A stretch of DNA of 64,000 nucleotides from Desulfolinea sp050305405 (GTDB lineage Bacteria > Chloroflexota > Anaerolineae > Anaerolineales > Villigracilaceae): positions 1 through 64,000 of the forward strand of contig JBNLFG010000004.1 in assembly GCA_050305405.1 (NCBI GenBank). The letters run 5' to 3'. The translations under genes were made by a program, and so were the position numbers. Numbering within the stretch: the first letter of the stretch is position 1; each line of letters starts with the position of its first letter. Below are positions 35,221 through 43,513 of this stretch, piece by piece. Under the pieces are notes generated by a model, which saw only the letters and a list, made by a program, of their open reading frames with translations, searched no databases and was not told the DNA's origin.

Positions 35221-36234
35221 ATGAAACTCTCTCGAAGAGATTTCCTGCGTCTATCCGCGCTCGGGCTGGGCAGCGCTCTTGTCACCGCCTGCTGCATGGA
35301 CAAAGTCGTGCTCACAAGTGAGCCGTTCACCCCTGACCCACCCGCCATGCCGACACATCTTTCACCCACTCAAGCACCTGCTGTCCCGACCGCAACATCC
35401 GCGTCCGAAATTCTGCACAGCATGGGATTTGATGCCTTCGAAGGCAAGGTCAACACCTATCAAGATGACCAATATCTTTACGTCGAATCGGACGGTATAC
35501 CCGACCACCCGATGATGATCGGTATAACCAGTTGGCAGCAGCAGGTGCCCTTGCCACAGTTCTATACCGGAAATAATGCTTGGCAGATCCCGCTCAACCC
35601 GGTTGTTGCCGAGAATCCTGTTTCAGCGGCAAATAACCTTTTTCGGGGGGCGATTGCATTAGCTGTCAATGGCGTCCCCATCTTCAACGCCCTCAACAAC
35701 CGCGGCGACGATGCCTATCTTGCCGGCGAACTCGACGAGTGGGGCGGTCACTCCGGTCGTGCGGACGACTACCACTATCACGTTGCGCCGCTGCACTTGC
35801 AGGATAAAGTTGGGGCGGGTGCGCCCATCGCCTATGCCCTCGACGGTTTCCCCATTTACGGCTCGACCGAACCCAACGGCTCAACGATGGGAGAACTCGA
35901 CCAATTTAACGGGCATTTCGACGCTCACGGCAACTACCACTATCACGGCACGAACACCTATCCCTACATCAACGGCGGGATGCGTGGCGTGGTCACCGTC
36001 CAGAACGAACAGATCGAGCCGCAGCCACACACTGTACCCATCCGCCCGCATTTGCAGCCGCTCAAGGGCGCGGTCATCACCGATTTTCAGGAGTTGGGCA
36101 ACGGTGCCTACTCGCTCGAGTACACGCTCAATGGGCAAAAAGCCTATGTCAACTATCGTGTTTCGGGCAACACCTATACCTTTGAATTCCTCGACGCAAC
36201 AGGCAATAAAACCGTGGAGACATATTCCAGCTAA
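35221..36234 (+). CDS. YHYH-domain exported protein (Tat signal)
   Basis: The start chosen is ATG 35221 (MKLSRRDFLRLSA), giving 337 residues. The N-terminus has a twin-arginine signal (SRRDFLRLS), a hydrophobic core and a possible lipobox (VTACC). The Tat signal means export after folding, often with a bound cofactor or metal. The body matches the YHYH family: DDYHYHVAPLHL (about residue 182), YALDGFPIYGS, and HGNYHYHGTNTYPY (about 238). Paired YHYH motifs could bind a metal. Function is unknown. Neighbours are a PEBP lipoprotein upstream and a small His-rich protein downstream. Confidence 0.85.
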   Translation: MKLSRRDFLRLSALGLGSALVTACCMDKVVLTSEPFTPDPPAMPTHLSPTQAPAVPTATSASEILHSMGFDAFEGKVNTYQDDQYLYVESDGIPDHPMMIGITSWQQQVPLPQFYTGNNAWQIPLNPVVAENPVSAANNLFRGAIALAVNGVPIFNALNNRGDDAYLAGELDEWGGHSGRADDYHYHVAPLHLQDKVGAGAPIAYALDGFPIYGSTEPNGSTMGELDQFNGHFDAHGNYHYHGTNTYPYINGGMRGVVTVQNEQIEPQPHTVPIRPHLQPLKGAVITDFQELGNGAYSLEYTLNGQKAYVNYRVSGNTYTFEFLDATGNKTVETYSS

Positions 36235-36327
36235 ACAAAATCCTAACGATATATAAATAATTTCTGAACATCTCCTGACGACTTAGTTATTAAGAAAATC
36301 TAAAAACTATTTCATAAGGAGAACGAT

Positions 36328-36495
36328 ATGCGACCCCATGGACATTTTCGCGGACACGGACACAGGCCACACGGTTTTCACCGACCTTTCTTCGGTTGGC
36401 ATCGGCCCCATTTCTTCAGACCTTTTTTCGGATTTGGACTACTTGGATTTTTGCCGCTCGTCATCCTATTACTGGCGATCTTCCGGCACCCATAA
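36328..36495 (+). CDS. Small His-rich single-helix membrane protein
   Basis: A 55-residue ORF with a strong ribosome site (AAGGAG, seven bases before ATG). The first 34 residues are dominated by His, Pro, Phe, Arg and Gly (MRPHGHFRGHGHRPHG...), with 8 His in 28 positions. One hydrophobic helix (about 36-52, LLGFLPLVILLLAIF) and RHP follow. A positively charged N-terminus suggests it stays in the cytoplasm, with the helix in the membrane. The His cluster could bind Ni, Cu or Zn. It lies 93 bp after the YHYH gene, on the same strand. No family was recognised. Confidence 0.7.
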   Translation: MRPHGHFRGHGHRPHGFHRPFFGWHRPHFFRPFFGFGLLGFLPLVILLLAIFRHP

Positions 36496-36504
36496 AGCGG
36501 GTGT

Positions 36505-36536
36505 AGGGCAGGGATTTTTTTCTCTGCCCTGCTGCC
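36505..36536 (+). terminator. Hairpin after the His-rich gene
   Basis: AGGGCAG / CTGCCCT arms around a T-rich 12-base loop, 10 bp after the stop. The T run is inside the loop instead of after the stem, so termination is uncertain. Confidence 0.35.
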
Positions 36537-36638
36537 TTTTACATGGTATCCTGTTGATGGGGCTGCGACCCGTTATCCCGTCCATTTGCGACAGAATATG
36601 AAAACGCATAGCACCCATATTTAGAGTTAGGAAATCTC

Positions 36639-37862
36639 ATGAATCCACCACCTCCGCCAATTCTCCCCGGGCAGCCACAACTGGCACAAGGCTTTTTATC
36701 CATGCCCACACTCGCGATCATTATTATGATCACCTTCGTGATGCAGGGTAGCCTAATCCTTTTCAGCACGCTTGTCATCAAGTCGTATAAAGGGATGCGT
36801 GAAGCGGCAATTGCCACCTTTGTGATCGCATTGGGTTTTCTGTCCATCCGGCTGGGAAATGAATTTGAAGTAGCGCAAATCACCTCAGGCTATTTTTCCA
36901 GCTTGCTTATCGTGAGCGGGTTTCTGCTCTTCTACCTGGCGCTCTGTCGCTTTACGGAAACGCCCGGCAAACGTTGGGTGCTTTTTGGCTTCGTCCCGCT
37001 GGCTTATTTATCGCTTACGGCGACCTGGCTTTTCAGAAGTCATACACTGCCGTTGCTCTATACCACAGCAATGGCCACGCTTGTGCTCAATTTATCATCT
37101 GCACTCACACTATATCGCAGCGATACTCATCGATATAGCCTGGCGGCTAACCTCACCGGTATCCCGCTTGCGATTTATGGCTTTGTCGCCTTCGGTAGAA
37201 TGATCCTTGGCTTATTCAACCACGCATCCATTGCGCCGGGTCCGACTCTCTCTGCCATCACCGATATCATGGCACTTTTTGTCTTCAGCTATCTTTGGTC
37301 ATCCGGCTTCATTCTCATGGTTAGCCAACGTCTGCAAAACGATCTAAATGATCTGGCAATGAACGACGCTCTCACTCGCGTTCATAACCGCCGTGCCATG
37401 CAAGATATGCTCAATTTCGAGATGGGCCGAGTTGAAAAGGAAATCAGAGAGTTCTCGATCATCCTGATCGATGTTGACCACTTCAAAAATGTAAACGACA
37501 CCTACGGGCATGACATTGGTGATGTTGTTTTAAAATGGTTGGCATCCACTATAAATCAGCAACTCCGCACACAGGATGTGATCGCACGCTGGGGCGGCGA
37601 AGAATTTCTTATTCTCTTGCCAGATACAACTTTGGATGAAGCAATGGCTATCGCTGAACGCTTACGCTCTGTGATAGACACAGCCTCCATTGAAACAAAT
37701 GCAGGAAGATTACACATCAGCTTTAGTGCCGGAGTATCCTGTTCTCAAAGCACGCGCGACGTAAATACCTTGTGCAAAATCGCAGACCAGGCACTCTACA
37801 TTGCCAAAGAAACCAGAAATACGGTTGTTTCTCAGAGAGATATTCCTGCAGAGCCAGTATAA
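36639..37862 (+). CDS. Membrane diguanylate cyclase (GGDEF)
   Basis: A 407-residue protein. Residues about 20-235 hold six or seven membrane helices without a recognised sensory family. Residues about 245-400 form a GGDEF domain with active-site RWGGEEF and metal site in LIDVDHFKNVNDTYGHDIGD. RxxD five residues before GGEEF (RTQDVIARW) is an intact inhibitory I-site, so product feedback is expected. No EAL domain is attached. It should make c-di-GMP from two GTP at the membrane. It lies seven bp before a response regulator gene, suggesting co-transcription. Confidence 0.9.
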   Translation: MNPPPPPILPGQPQLAQGFLSMPTLAIIIMITFVMQGSLILFSTLVIKSYKGMREAAIATFVIALGFLSIRLGNEFEVAQITSGYFSSLLIVSGFLLFYLALCRFTETPGKRWVLFGFVPLAYLSLTATWLFRSHTLPLLYTTAMATLVLNLSSALTLYRSDTHRYSLAANLTGIPLAIYGFVAFGRMILGLFNHASIAPGPTLSAITDIMALFVFSYLWSSGFILMVSQRLQNDLNDLAMNDALTRVHNRRAMQDMLNFEMGRVEKEIREFSIILIDVDHFKNVNDTYGHDIGDVVLKWLASTINQQLRTQDVIARWGGEEFLILLPDTTLDEAMAIAERLRSVIDTASIETNAGRLHISFSAGVSCSQSTRDVNTLCKIADQALYIAKETRNTVVSQRDIPAEPV

Positions 37863-37869
37863 TTCCGCT

Positions 37870-38550
37870 ATGAAAACTATCCTTGTAGTAGATGATAACG
37901 CCAGCGTCCGCACCCTCGTCCGTGATTACCTCAGCGAGCAGGGGCTGCGCGTTCTTACCGCCGATAACGGGCAAAACGCCCTTTTCGTTGCGCGTCAGGA
38001 AAAGCCAGATCTGATCCTGCTCGACATTATGATGCCCGAAATGGATGGCTATCAATTTGTCACCGCCTACCGCAAAGAGAGCGAAACGCCCATCATCCTG
38101 TTGACCGCAAAACTCGAAGAAACTGACAAAGTTTTGGGATTGGAACTCGGCGCGGATGACTACGTCACAAAACCATTCGGGATGCGCGAACTCCTCGCCC
38201 GGATTCGCGCCGTCCTGCGCCGCGTCGGAACAGACGTGGTTCAACCTGCTGCCCTTAACGTGGCAGATGTTAGCCTCGACCGTGATACCCACCACGTCCG
38301 CGTGGACGGGAAATCCGTTACCCTAACCCCCTCCGAATTCGACCTGCTCGCCGCCCTGATGGAATCCCCGGGCCGAGTCTTCTCCCGCTCCGATCTGCTG
38401 CTCAAATTGCAGGGCACCACCTTCGAAGGCGTCGAGCGTACGATCGATGTCCACGTCCGCAATCTGCGCACCAAGATCGAACCCGATCCCGCCAACCCGC
38501 GCTATATCGAAACTGTTTTTGGAGTGGGCTATCGGTTCCGTGAAGAGTGA
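37870..38550 (+). CDS. OmpR/PhoB-family response regulator
   Basis: The start chosen is ATG 37870 (MKTILVVDD), giving 226 residues. The receiver domain has the acidic pair VVDDN, phospho-acceptor Asp in LILLDIMMPE, Thr in ILLTAK and Lys in DYVTKPFG. The C-terminal winged helix has TPSEFDLLAALMESPG and DVHVRNLRTKIEPDP...VFGVGYRF. It is a DNA-binding transcription factor paired with the histidine kinase at 38683. A palindromic repeat of about 120 bp lies between them, where such gene pairs usually touch. Targets are unknown; the upstream diguanylate cyclase or secreted genes are candidates. Confidence 0.93.
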   Translation: MKTILVVDDNASVRTLVRDYLSEQGLRVLTADNGQNALFVARQEKPDLILLDIMMPEMDGYQFVTAYRKESETPIILLTAKLEETDKVLGLELGADDYVTKPFGMRELLARIRAVLRRVGTDVVQPAALNVADVSLDRDTHHVRVDGKSVTLTPSEFDLLAALMESPGRVFSRSDLLLKLQGTTFEGVERTIDVHVRNLRTKIEPDPANPRYIETVFGVGYRFREE

Positions 38551-38557
38551 ACAGCTA

Positions 38558-38677
38558 CAGTCCCTGAGCGGAGGGCTTCACGAATGTGAAGCACGTAGTC
38601 GAAGGGCGGTCTCTATAAAAGTCGCTCTTCGACTACACATCTCACATCCGTTCGATATTCCGCTCAGAGACTGGAAT
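38558..38677. repeat. CTGAGCGGAGG palindromic repeat, copy C
   Basis: About 120 bp. Arms are CAGTCCCTGAGCGGAGG and CCGCTCAGAGACTG; internal CTTCACGAATGTGAAG, GTAGTCGAAGGG and CTCTTCGACTAC. It separates the response regulator from its histidine kinase. Confidence 0.8.
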
Positions 38678-38682
38678 TACCT

Positions 38683-40047
38683 ATGAAATCCATCTCCCTA
38701 AAACTCACCATCGCCTTTCTCGCTGTCAGTTTGATAGTAATTGGATTAGCAGCCTTCTTCACCTGGCGCACAACCGTAAGCGCCTTTGAGACGGTCGTCG
38801 TCGAACGCATCCGCGCAGATTTTATTGAAAATGTGACCGCCTATTACGAAGAAAATGGCTCATGGCGGGGGATCGCTCCACATCTTTTTGCACAGACTGT
38901 ACAAGCACAGCAACCCCAACAGCCTCCAGATCCCAGTCAGGTACGCCCCTCTCCAATCATTTTCGCGCTTGCGGATGAACATGGGATGATCGTCATCCCC
39001 GCAGGGGTTTATCACCCAAAAGAAATAGTAGATGCTGCAACCCTCGCCGAAGGCACCCCTATCGAAATAGACGGTGCCGTTGTGGGGACTGCACTTCAGA
39101 CAGGCAAAGTGCCGCAACTTAGCTCCGTAGAACAAGGCTATATCGACCGAACTAATCAGGCTTTGCTCTTGACAAGCATCGTAGCGATGTTGATCGCACT
39201 GCTCTTGGGCGCAGCGCTGGCCCGCTCGTTAACACGCCCAATCCGCGACCTGACCGAAGCCACGCACGCAATGGCAAGTGGCAATTTGGCACAAGAAGTC
39301 CCTGTCCGCTCACAAGATGAACTGGGCGAATTAACAGCATCCTTCAATCAGATGGCGGCTGATCTTGGGCGCGCAACACAAGCCCGCCGCCAAATGACAG
39401 CGGATATTGCCCATGATCTGGGTACGCCATTAACGGTTTTGGGCGGCTATCTCGAAGCGATGCAGGAAGGCGTGCTGCAGGCAACGCCGGAACGGATTGA
39501 CGTGATGCACACCGAGATCGTCCACTTGCAGCGCCTGGTGCAGGATTTGCGCACGCTCTCGCTGGCTGATGCCGGGCAGATGTCGCTTAATCGGAATCAA
39601 GTTGAGGTGGGAACATTGCTGCGGCGGGCAGCGGCATCCTATCAACTGGCGGCAGAAAAACAGGGCGTCAACCTGCATGTGGAAATGGAAGCTGCGCCGC
39701 TATCCATCTCAATGGATGAAGATCGCATGGCGCAGGTGCTGGGCAATTTGGTCAGCAATGCGCTGCGTTATACGGCGGAAGAGGGCGAGATCAGTTTGCG
39801 GTATTCCATGGTCAGCGGACAGGCAGTGATCGTGGTGGAAGATACGGGAGCGGGGATTGCCGAAAAGGATTTGAGCCGCATTTTTGAGCGCTTTTATCGC
39901 GCCGATCAGGCACGCAATCTGGCGATGGGGGAATCTGGTTTGGGGCTGGCAATTGCACGCTCAATCGTAGAGGCACATGGCGGAACGATCTCGGTCACAA
40001 GCGAAGTTGGGCGGGGGACGAGGTTTGAGATTCAATTGGCAATTTAA
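38683..40047 (+). CDS. HAMP-domain sensor histidine kinase
   Basis: A 454-residue membrane kinase, partner of the preceding OmpR-type regulator. A first helix (about 8-27), an extracytoplasmic sensor region (about 30-155) and a second helix (about 162-182) lead to a HAMP domain (about 185-235). The HisKA H-box is IAHDLGTPLTVLGGY, the variant seen in BaeS-like kinases. The HATPase domain has N box LGNLVSNALRYT, G1 EDTGAGI and G2 GESGLGLAIARS. The sensor region has Gln/Pro-rich parts but no recognisable ligand fold. The signal is unknown. The ATG is six bases after repeat C, so its ribosome site overlaps the repeat end. Confidence 0.92.
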   Translation: MKSISLKLTIAFLAVSLIVIGLAAFFTWRTTVSAFETVVVERIRADFIENVTAYYEENGSWRGIAPHLFAQTVQAQQPQQPPDPSQVRPSPIIFALADEHGMIVIPAGVYHPKEIVDAATLAEGTPIEIDGAVVGTALQTGKVPQLSSVEQGYIDRTNQALLLTSIVAMLIALLLGAALARSLTRPIRDLTEATHAMASGNLAQEVPVRSQDELGELTASFNQMAADLGRATQARRQMTADIAHDLGTPLTVLGGYLEAMQEGVLQATPERIDVMHTEIVHLQRLVQDLRTLSLADAGQMSLNRNQVEVGTLLRRAAASYQLAAEKQGVNLHVEMEAAPLSISMDEDRMAQVLGNLVSNALRYTAEEGEISLRYSMVSGQAVIVVEDTGAGIAEKDLSRIFERFYRADQARNLAMGESGLGLAIARSIVEAHGGTISVTSEVGRGTRFEIQLAI

Positions 40048-40086
40048 ATAAAAGCAGGACTTTCGCCCCAAAGATTTTAAAAGGCT

Positions 40087-40114
40087 CAAACGGGGATTGG
40101 CAACCCCCGTTTTG
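40087..40114 (+). terminator. Hairpin after the histidine kinase gene
   Basis: AAACGGGG / CCCCGTTT arms with a 9-base loop, 40 bp after the stop. The T tract is short. The rest of the 220-bp gap shows an AT-rich stretch near 40200 that may hold the next promoter. Confidence 0.5.
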
Positions 40115-40267
40115 CGAAAGAAACGCGGGGTTACAAATATCAGCACAGAGTCAAAACGGGTTTCGTAGTTTTCATTGTCATCTGCCTATAAAGACTTATT
40201 TGATTATAATAATATGAGGTATAGTTCTGGCATTCATTAGGTACCGTAGAATTTAAGGAGAAAGATC

Positions 40268-41167
40268 ATGAAGCGAGCAGTCAGCGTGAGCATTGGCTCA
40301 TCAAAAAGAAATAAGGCTGTCACTGTGAACCTAAATGGCGAAGAGATCAGCATCGAGCGCATCGGCACCGATGGCGATCTCAAAAAAGCCGCACAGCTTT
40401 TCAGTGAAATGGACGGCACTGTTGATGCCTTTGGTTTGGGCGGCGGCGATTTTGGCACCGAGTTTGCTGGAAAGTTTTTCCGCTATCACAACGTGGCATG
40501 GATTGCGGATGGCGCGGTTAAAACCCCGGTTGTGGATGGTTCTGGTTTACGCAACACGCTTGAATATCGCCTGGCTTCTTTCATTGAAAAAGAACTCGGC
40601 GATTACATCACCCCGAAACGCGTGCTGCTTACCGCCGCATCCGACCGCTGGGGCATGACCAAAGGCTTCATCGAAGCGGATTACGAATGTATCTTTGGAG
40701 AGCTGATGTTTGGCATTGGTATTCCGATTCCGTTACGCAAGATCAGCCAGCTCAAGCTGCTCGCGTCGGCGCTCTATCCAATCGTAATGCGCTTGCCCTT
40801 CGCGTGGATCTACCCGACTGGCGACAAACAGACCGTGCGCGAACCCAAATTCGAGAAGTATTATCAATGGGCGAGCGTCATCGCCGGTGACAACAACTAC
40901 ATCGTGCGTCATATGCCCAACGAACTCGAAGGCAAGGTCATCGTCACCAATACCACCACCGAAGAAGATATGGCGCTCTTCAAGAGCGCAGGTGTGAAAT
41001 ACGTCGTTACCGGCACCCCCGCCATCGACGGGCGTTCCTTTGGTACGAACATGATGGAAGCCGCCTTTATTGCCGCATCTGGCAAAAACCGCAAACTGAC
41101 CAACGAAGAGCTAAACGAAATGCTCGATTCGCTCAATTTTGAGCCAACGATCAGAGAACTGAATTAA
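40268..41167 (+). CDS. Conserved protein annotated in relatives as quinate 5-dehydrogenase-like
   Basis: A 299-residue soluble protein beginning MKRAVSVSIGSSKRN, with AFGLGGGDFGTEFAGKFF and KTPVVDGSGLRNTLEY. I recall proteins with this exact opening and DGSGLKNTLE-type motif being named quinate 5-dehydrogenase in Firmicutes and Chloroflexi. However, I see no classical shikimate/quinate dehydrogenase motif, so the name should be treated with caution. KRVLLTAASDRWGMTKGFIEADY and a C-terminal Rossmann-like strand GVKYVVTGTPAIDGRSFGTN suggest nucleotide or dinucleotide binding. It is followed by a repeat and then a nucleotidyltransferase on the same strand. Ribosome site AAGGAG precedes ATG 40268. 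Confidence 0.55.
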   Translation: MKRAVSVSIGSSKRNKAVTVNLNGEEISIERIGTDGDLKKAAQLFSEMDGTVDAFGLGGGDFGTEFAGKFFRYHNVAWIADGAVKTPVVDGSGLRNTLEYRLASFIEKELGDYITPKRVLLTAASDRWGMTKGFIEADYECIFGELMFGIGIPIPLRKISQLKLLASALYPIVMRLPFAWIYPTGDKQTVREPKFEKYYQWASVIAGDNNYIVRHMPNELEGKVIVTNTTTEEDMALFKSAGVKYVVTGTPAIDGRSFGTNMMEAAFIAASGKNRKLTNEELNEMLDSLNFEPTIRELN

Positions 41168-41177
41168 TTAACATACC

Positions 41178-41259
41178 TGTCACTGCGAGCGTCTTTTGCG
41201 AAGCAATCACCCTTACCGTGGTGAGATTGCTTCGGCGATAGAACTGCATCGTAATGACA
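41178..41259. repeat. GCGAAGCAATC palindromic repeat, copy 1
   Basis: Arms TGTCACTGCGAGCG and ATCGTAATGACA outside, GCGAAGCAATC and GAGATTGCTTCGGC inside. It belongs to the widespread GTCATTGCGAG/GAAGCAATCTC-type intergenic repeats. A related copy lies at 42053, so the two flank the nucleotidyltransferase gene. Confidence 0.75.
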
Positions 41260-41271
41260 TGGAGGATAACT

Positions 41272-42042
41272 ATGGACGCAATTGTCATCGCAGGGGGCAT
41301 CCCCCAACCGGATCAACCACTCTACGAATACACACAGGGCATCCCGAAAGCCATGCTCGACATCGCTGGCAAGCCAATGGTGCAGTGGGTTCTCGACGCA
41401 CTTGGCAATGCAAAGCACGTCGAGAACGTCATCATCATCGGGTTGGATGATGTTGACAGCGTCACCTGCGCCAAACCCACGTACCATATCCCCAACCAGG
41501 GGCGGATGCTGGCAAACATCGAGGCCGGTATCAATAAAATGCGCGAGATCAACCCCAAAGCGGAGTACGTTATCTCGTCATCAGCAGATATTCCCGCCGT
41601 CACAGGTGAGATGATCGACTGGCTCGTCGAAACAGCGCTGGAAACCAAACATGATATCTATTACGGCGTGGTCAAAAAAGAAGTCATGGAAGCGCGCTAC
41701 CCGGGGTCCAATCGTACCTTCACAAAATTGAAGGATATGGAAGTCTGCGGCGCCGATCTCCACATTGCGCACCACAGCATGACGACGGATCCCGAGCATC
41801 TTTCAAAATGGGAAGTCTTGATCGGGAAACGAAAAGCGCCCCTTAAACAAGCCGCGACGATCGGTATCTGGACTTTGGTCTTGCTTCTGCTTGGACGCCT
41901 TTCTCTCGCCGACGCAGTGAAACGGGCCACGAAAAAACTCAACTTCACCGGACGAGCGATCATCTGGCCCTATGCCGAAGCTGCGATGGACGTGGACAAA
42001 GGGCACCAATACGAGATGCTGCGCGCTGACCTGGAAAAGTAA
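41272..42042 (+). CDS. MobA-like nucleotidyltransferase
   Basis: The start chosen is ATG 41272 (MDAIVIAGG), six bases after GGAGG, giving 256 residues. The NTP-transferase fold is indicated by DAIVIAGGIP, GIPKAMLDIAGKPMVQWVLDAL and the acidic metal site VISSSADIPA. The usual GxGTR loop is replaced by GGIPQPDQPLYEYTQ, so this is an unusual subfamily. The C-terminal third contains a hydrophobic segment TLVLLLLGRLSL and a segment TGRAIIWPYAEAAMDVDK, where the Asp cluster could complete the metal site. It likely transfers a nucleotidyl group to a phosphorylated acceptor; the acceptor is unknown. A PAP2 phosphatase follows, which would fit a lipid or polyol phosphate pathway (inference). Confidence 0.75.
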   Translation: MDAIVIAGGIPQPDQPLYEYTQGIPKAMLDIAGKPMVQWVLDALGNAKHVENVIIIGLDDVDSVTCAKPTYHIPNQGRMLANIEAGINKMREINPKAEYVISSSADIPAVTGEMIDWLVETALETKHDIYYGVVKKEVMEARYPGSNRTFTKLKDMEVCGADLHIAHHSMTTDPEHLSKWEVLIGKRKAPLKQAATIGIWTLVLLLLGRLSLADAVKRATKKLNFTGRAIIWPYAEAAMDVDKGHQYEMLRADLEK

Positions 42043-42052
42043 TCTATCAAAA

Positions 42053-42118
42053 CGACTCTGCGAGGAACCGTTTTTTGGCGACGAAGCAGTCTCACATTCT
42101 TGGAGATTGCTTCGTCAG
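42053..42118. repeat. GCGAAGCAATC palindromic repeat, copy 2
   Basis: GACTCTGCGAGGAACCG...GACGAAGCAGTCTC and GAGATTGCTTCGTC. It is related to the element at 41178 but shorter and without the closing ATGACA arm. Confidence 0.65.
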
Positions 42119-42156
42119 GTTAAAACCCTCATCTCAAAATCATTTTTATTATCTGA

Positions 42157-42723
42157 ATGCTTATGAACTTTCAAACCCTTTTAAAAAAAGACGCTGAACT
42201 AACCCAAAAACTACGCATTGCCGAAGAGCCTGGCCCTTTGCGCACCACCGCTGCTTTTTTCGCCCACTCAGGTGATTCGTGGTTCTGGGCGGTGGCTCTG
42301 ATTGCAACTTGGGGACTGGGAAATGCTTTTTGGAAACAGTGGGCAGCGGTCATGCTGGGCGCGTTGACCATTATGGCTGCGATCGTGCTGATGCTGAAAT
42401 TTGCGATCCGCCGCAAACGCCCCGAAGGGGAATGGGGAGAGATGTACCGCAGCACCGATCCGCACTCCTTCCCCTCCGGACATGCCACACGCGCCTTTTT
42501 GCTGGGTACGATGGGCATCTTTCTTGGCCCTCTGTGGATGTCGATCCTTCTCGTACTTCTCGCTCCCCTCGTCGCGCTGGGACGGGTGGCGATGGGCGTG
42601 CATTATCTCTCTGATATTTTGGCGGGGGCGTTTTTGGGTATTCTCGGCGGGATTATTGGCTACGCTATTTACCCTACGATCTATGGGTGGTTTGTTGGTT
42701 GGTCGGGTTGGGCGTTATGGTGA
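42157..42723 (+). CDS. PAP2-family membrane phosphatase (short form)
   Basis: A 188-residue polytopic membrane protein. The catalytic motifs are KFAIRRKRPEG (KX6RP), SFPSGHATRAF and GRVAMGVHYLSD (the R...H...D motif, with Gly for the usual Ser). The length is typical of undecaprenyl-pyrophosphate or phosphatidylglycerophosphate phosphatases of this superfamily. The start is either ATG 42157 or the in-frame ATG 42163; no clear ribosome site decides. It is probably downstream of the nucleotidyltransferase in one unit, interrupted by a repeat. Confidence 0.87.
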   Translation: MLMNFQTLLKKDAELTQKLRIAEEPGPLRTTAAFFAHSGDSWFWAVALIATWGLGNAFWKQWAAVMLGALTIMAAIVLMLKFAIRRKRPEGEWGEMYRSTDPHSFPSGHATRAFLLGTMGIFLGPLWMSILLVLLAPLVALGRVAMGVHYLSDILAGAFLGILGGIIGYAIYPTIYGWFVGWSGWALW

Positions 42724-42738
42724 TCAGATGAATATAAA

Positions 42739-43416
42739 ATGAGTAAATTAGAAAAAGTTAGCGATTGGTTCGAAAGTTTTTTCACAGACAATCCAAATAT
42801 TCGAGCTCTTCTGCAATTGGAACCGACTGGCATTGGAAGTGCCTATGAAGTGATGCTTTCTCATAAAATTTCAGAAATGAGAAAGCAAAGGTTCCGTATT
42901 TTCATGGACGAATTGTCCAAAGGGGAAAAAGAGTTATCTCCAGAATTAATAGATAGCGAAGATTTTTTACACGCCTTCTTTTCTACAGCTAATGCATCTT
43001 TAAATTCAAGAAGAGAAGAAAAAATTCGGCTCTTTGGGAAACTTCTCTTACAAGCCACAAAAGCAAATTCATTTCGCACCGATATATTTGAAGAATTCTT
43101 ATCAATTCTTGATGAACTTTCTTTGAGAGAGTTTTATTTATTGGCAATATTAGCTCACTATGAAAGAATAACTTGTCGAGACAAAAGTCAAAACGATTTG
43201 CAATTTGCATCATCCTTTTGGGCAGAATTCGAACAAGAGGCAGCAGACAAACTCAATATCAGTCAAATTGAATTACCGTCACTTCTAATCAGATTAACAC
43301 GAACAGGGCTGTTTGAGACTTTCAGCGGTTTATATTTTGACTCCCAAGGAAGCAAAGGGAAAACTACCCCTTTGTTCGAGAAGTTCTCGCAATGGGTAGA
43401 TAGAGACGCATTGTAG
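42739..43416 (+). CDS. Hypothetical protein, AT-rich, helical
   Basis: A 225-residue protein I do not recognise. It is rich in Glu, Lys, Phe and Leu and is predicted mainly helical, with no signal peptide or membrane segment. Notable stretches are HKISEMRKQRFRIFMDELSK and SLREFYLLAILAHYE. It starts 15 bp after the PAP2 stop, but its base composition is clearly more AT-rich than neighbours on the left, suggesting recent acquisition. A segment resembling winged-helix packing may lie at the C-terminus (LNISQIELPSLLIRLTRTG, a helix-turn-helix-like pattern). It could be a regulator or a defence-related protein; no direct evidence supports either. Confidence 0.6.
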   Translation: MSKLEKVSDWFESFFTDNPNIRALLQLEPTGIGSAYEVMLSHKISEMRKQRFRIFMDELSKGEKELSPELIDSEDFLHAFFSTANASLNSRREEKIRLFGKLLLQATKANSFRTDIFEEFLSILDELSLREFYLLAILAHYERITCRDKSQNDLQFASSFWAEFEQEAADKLNISQIELPSLLIRLTRTGLFETFSGLYFDSQGSKGKTTPLFEKFSQWVDRDAL

Positions 43417-43513
43417 GAACACAGAATCAACCCTAATATTTATACGCATATTGTGAATAGGTTGGGTTCTTTAGCAAAATAATAGTTTTTTATCGGTATC
43501 TATAGGAGAAAAA

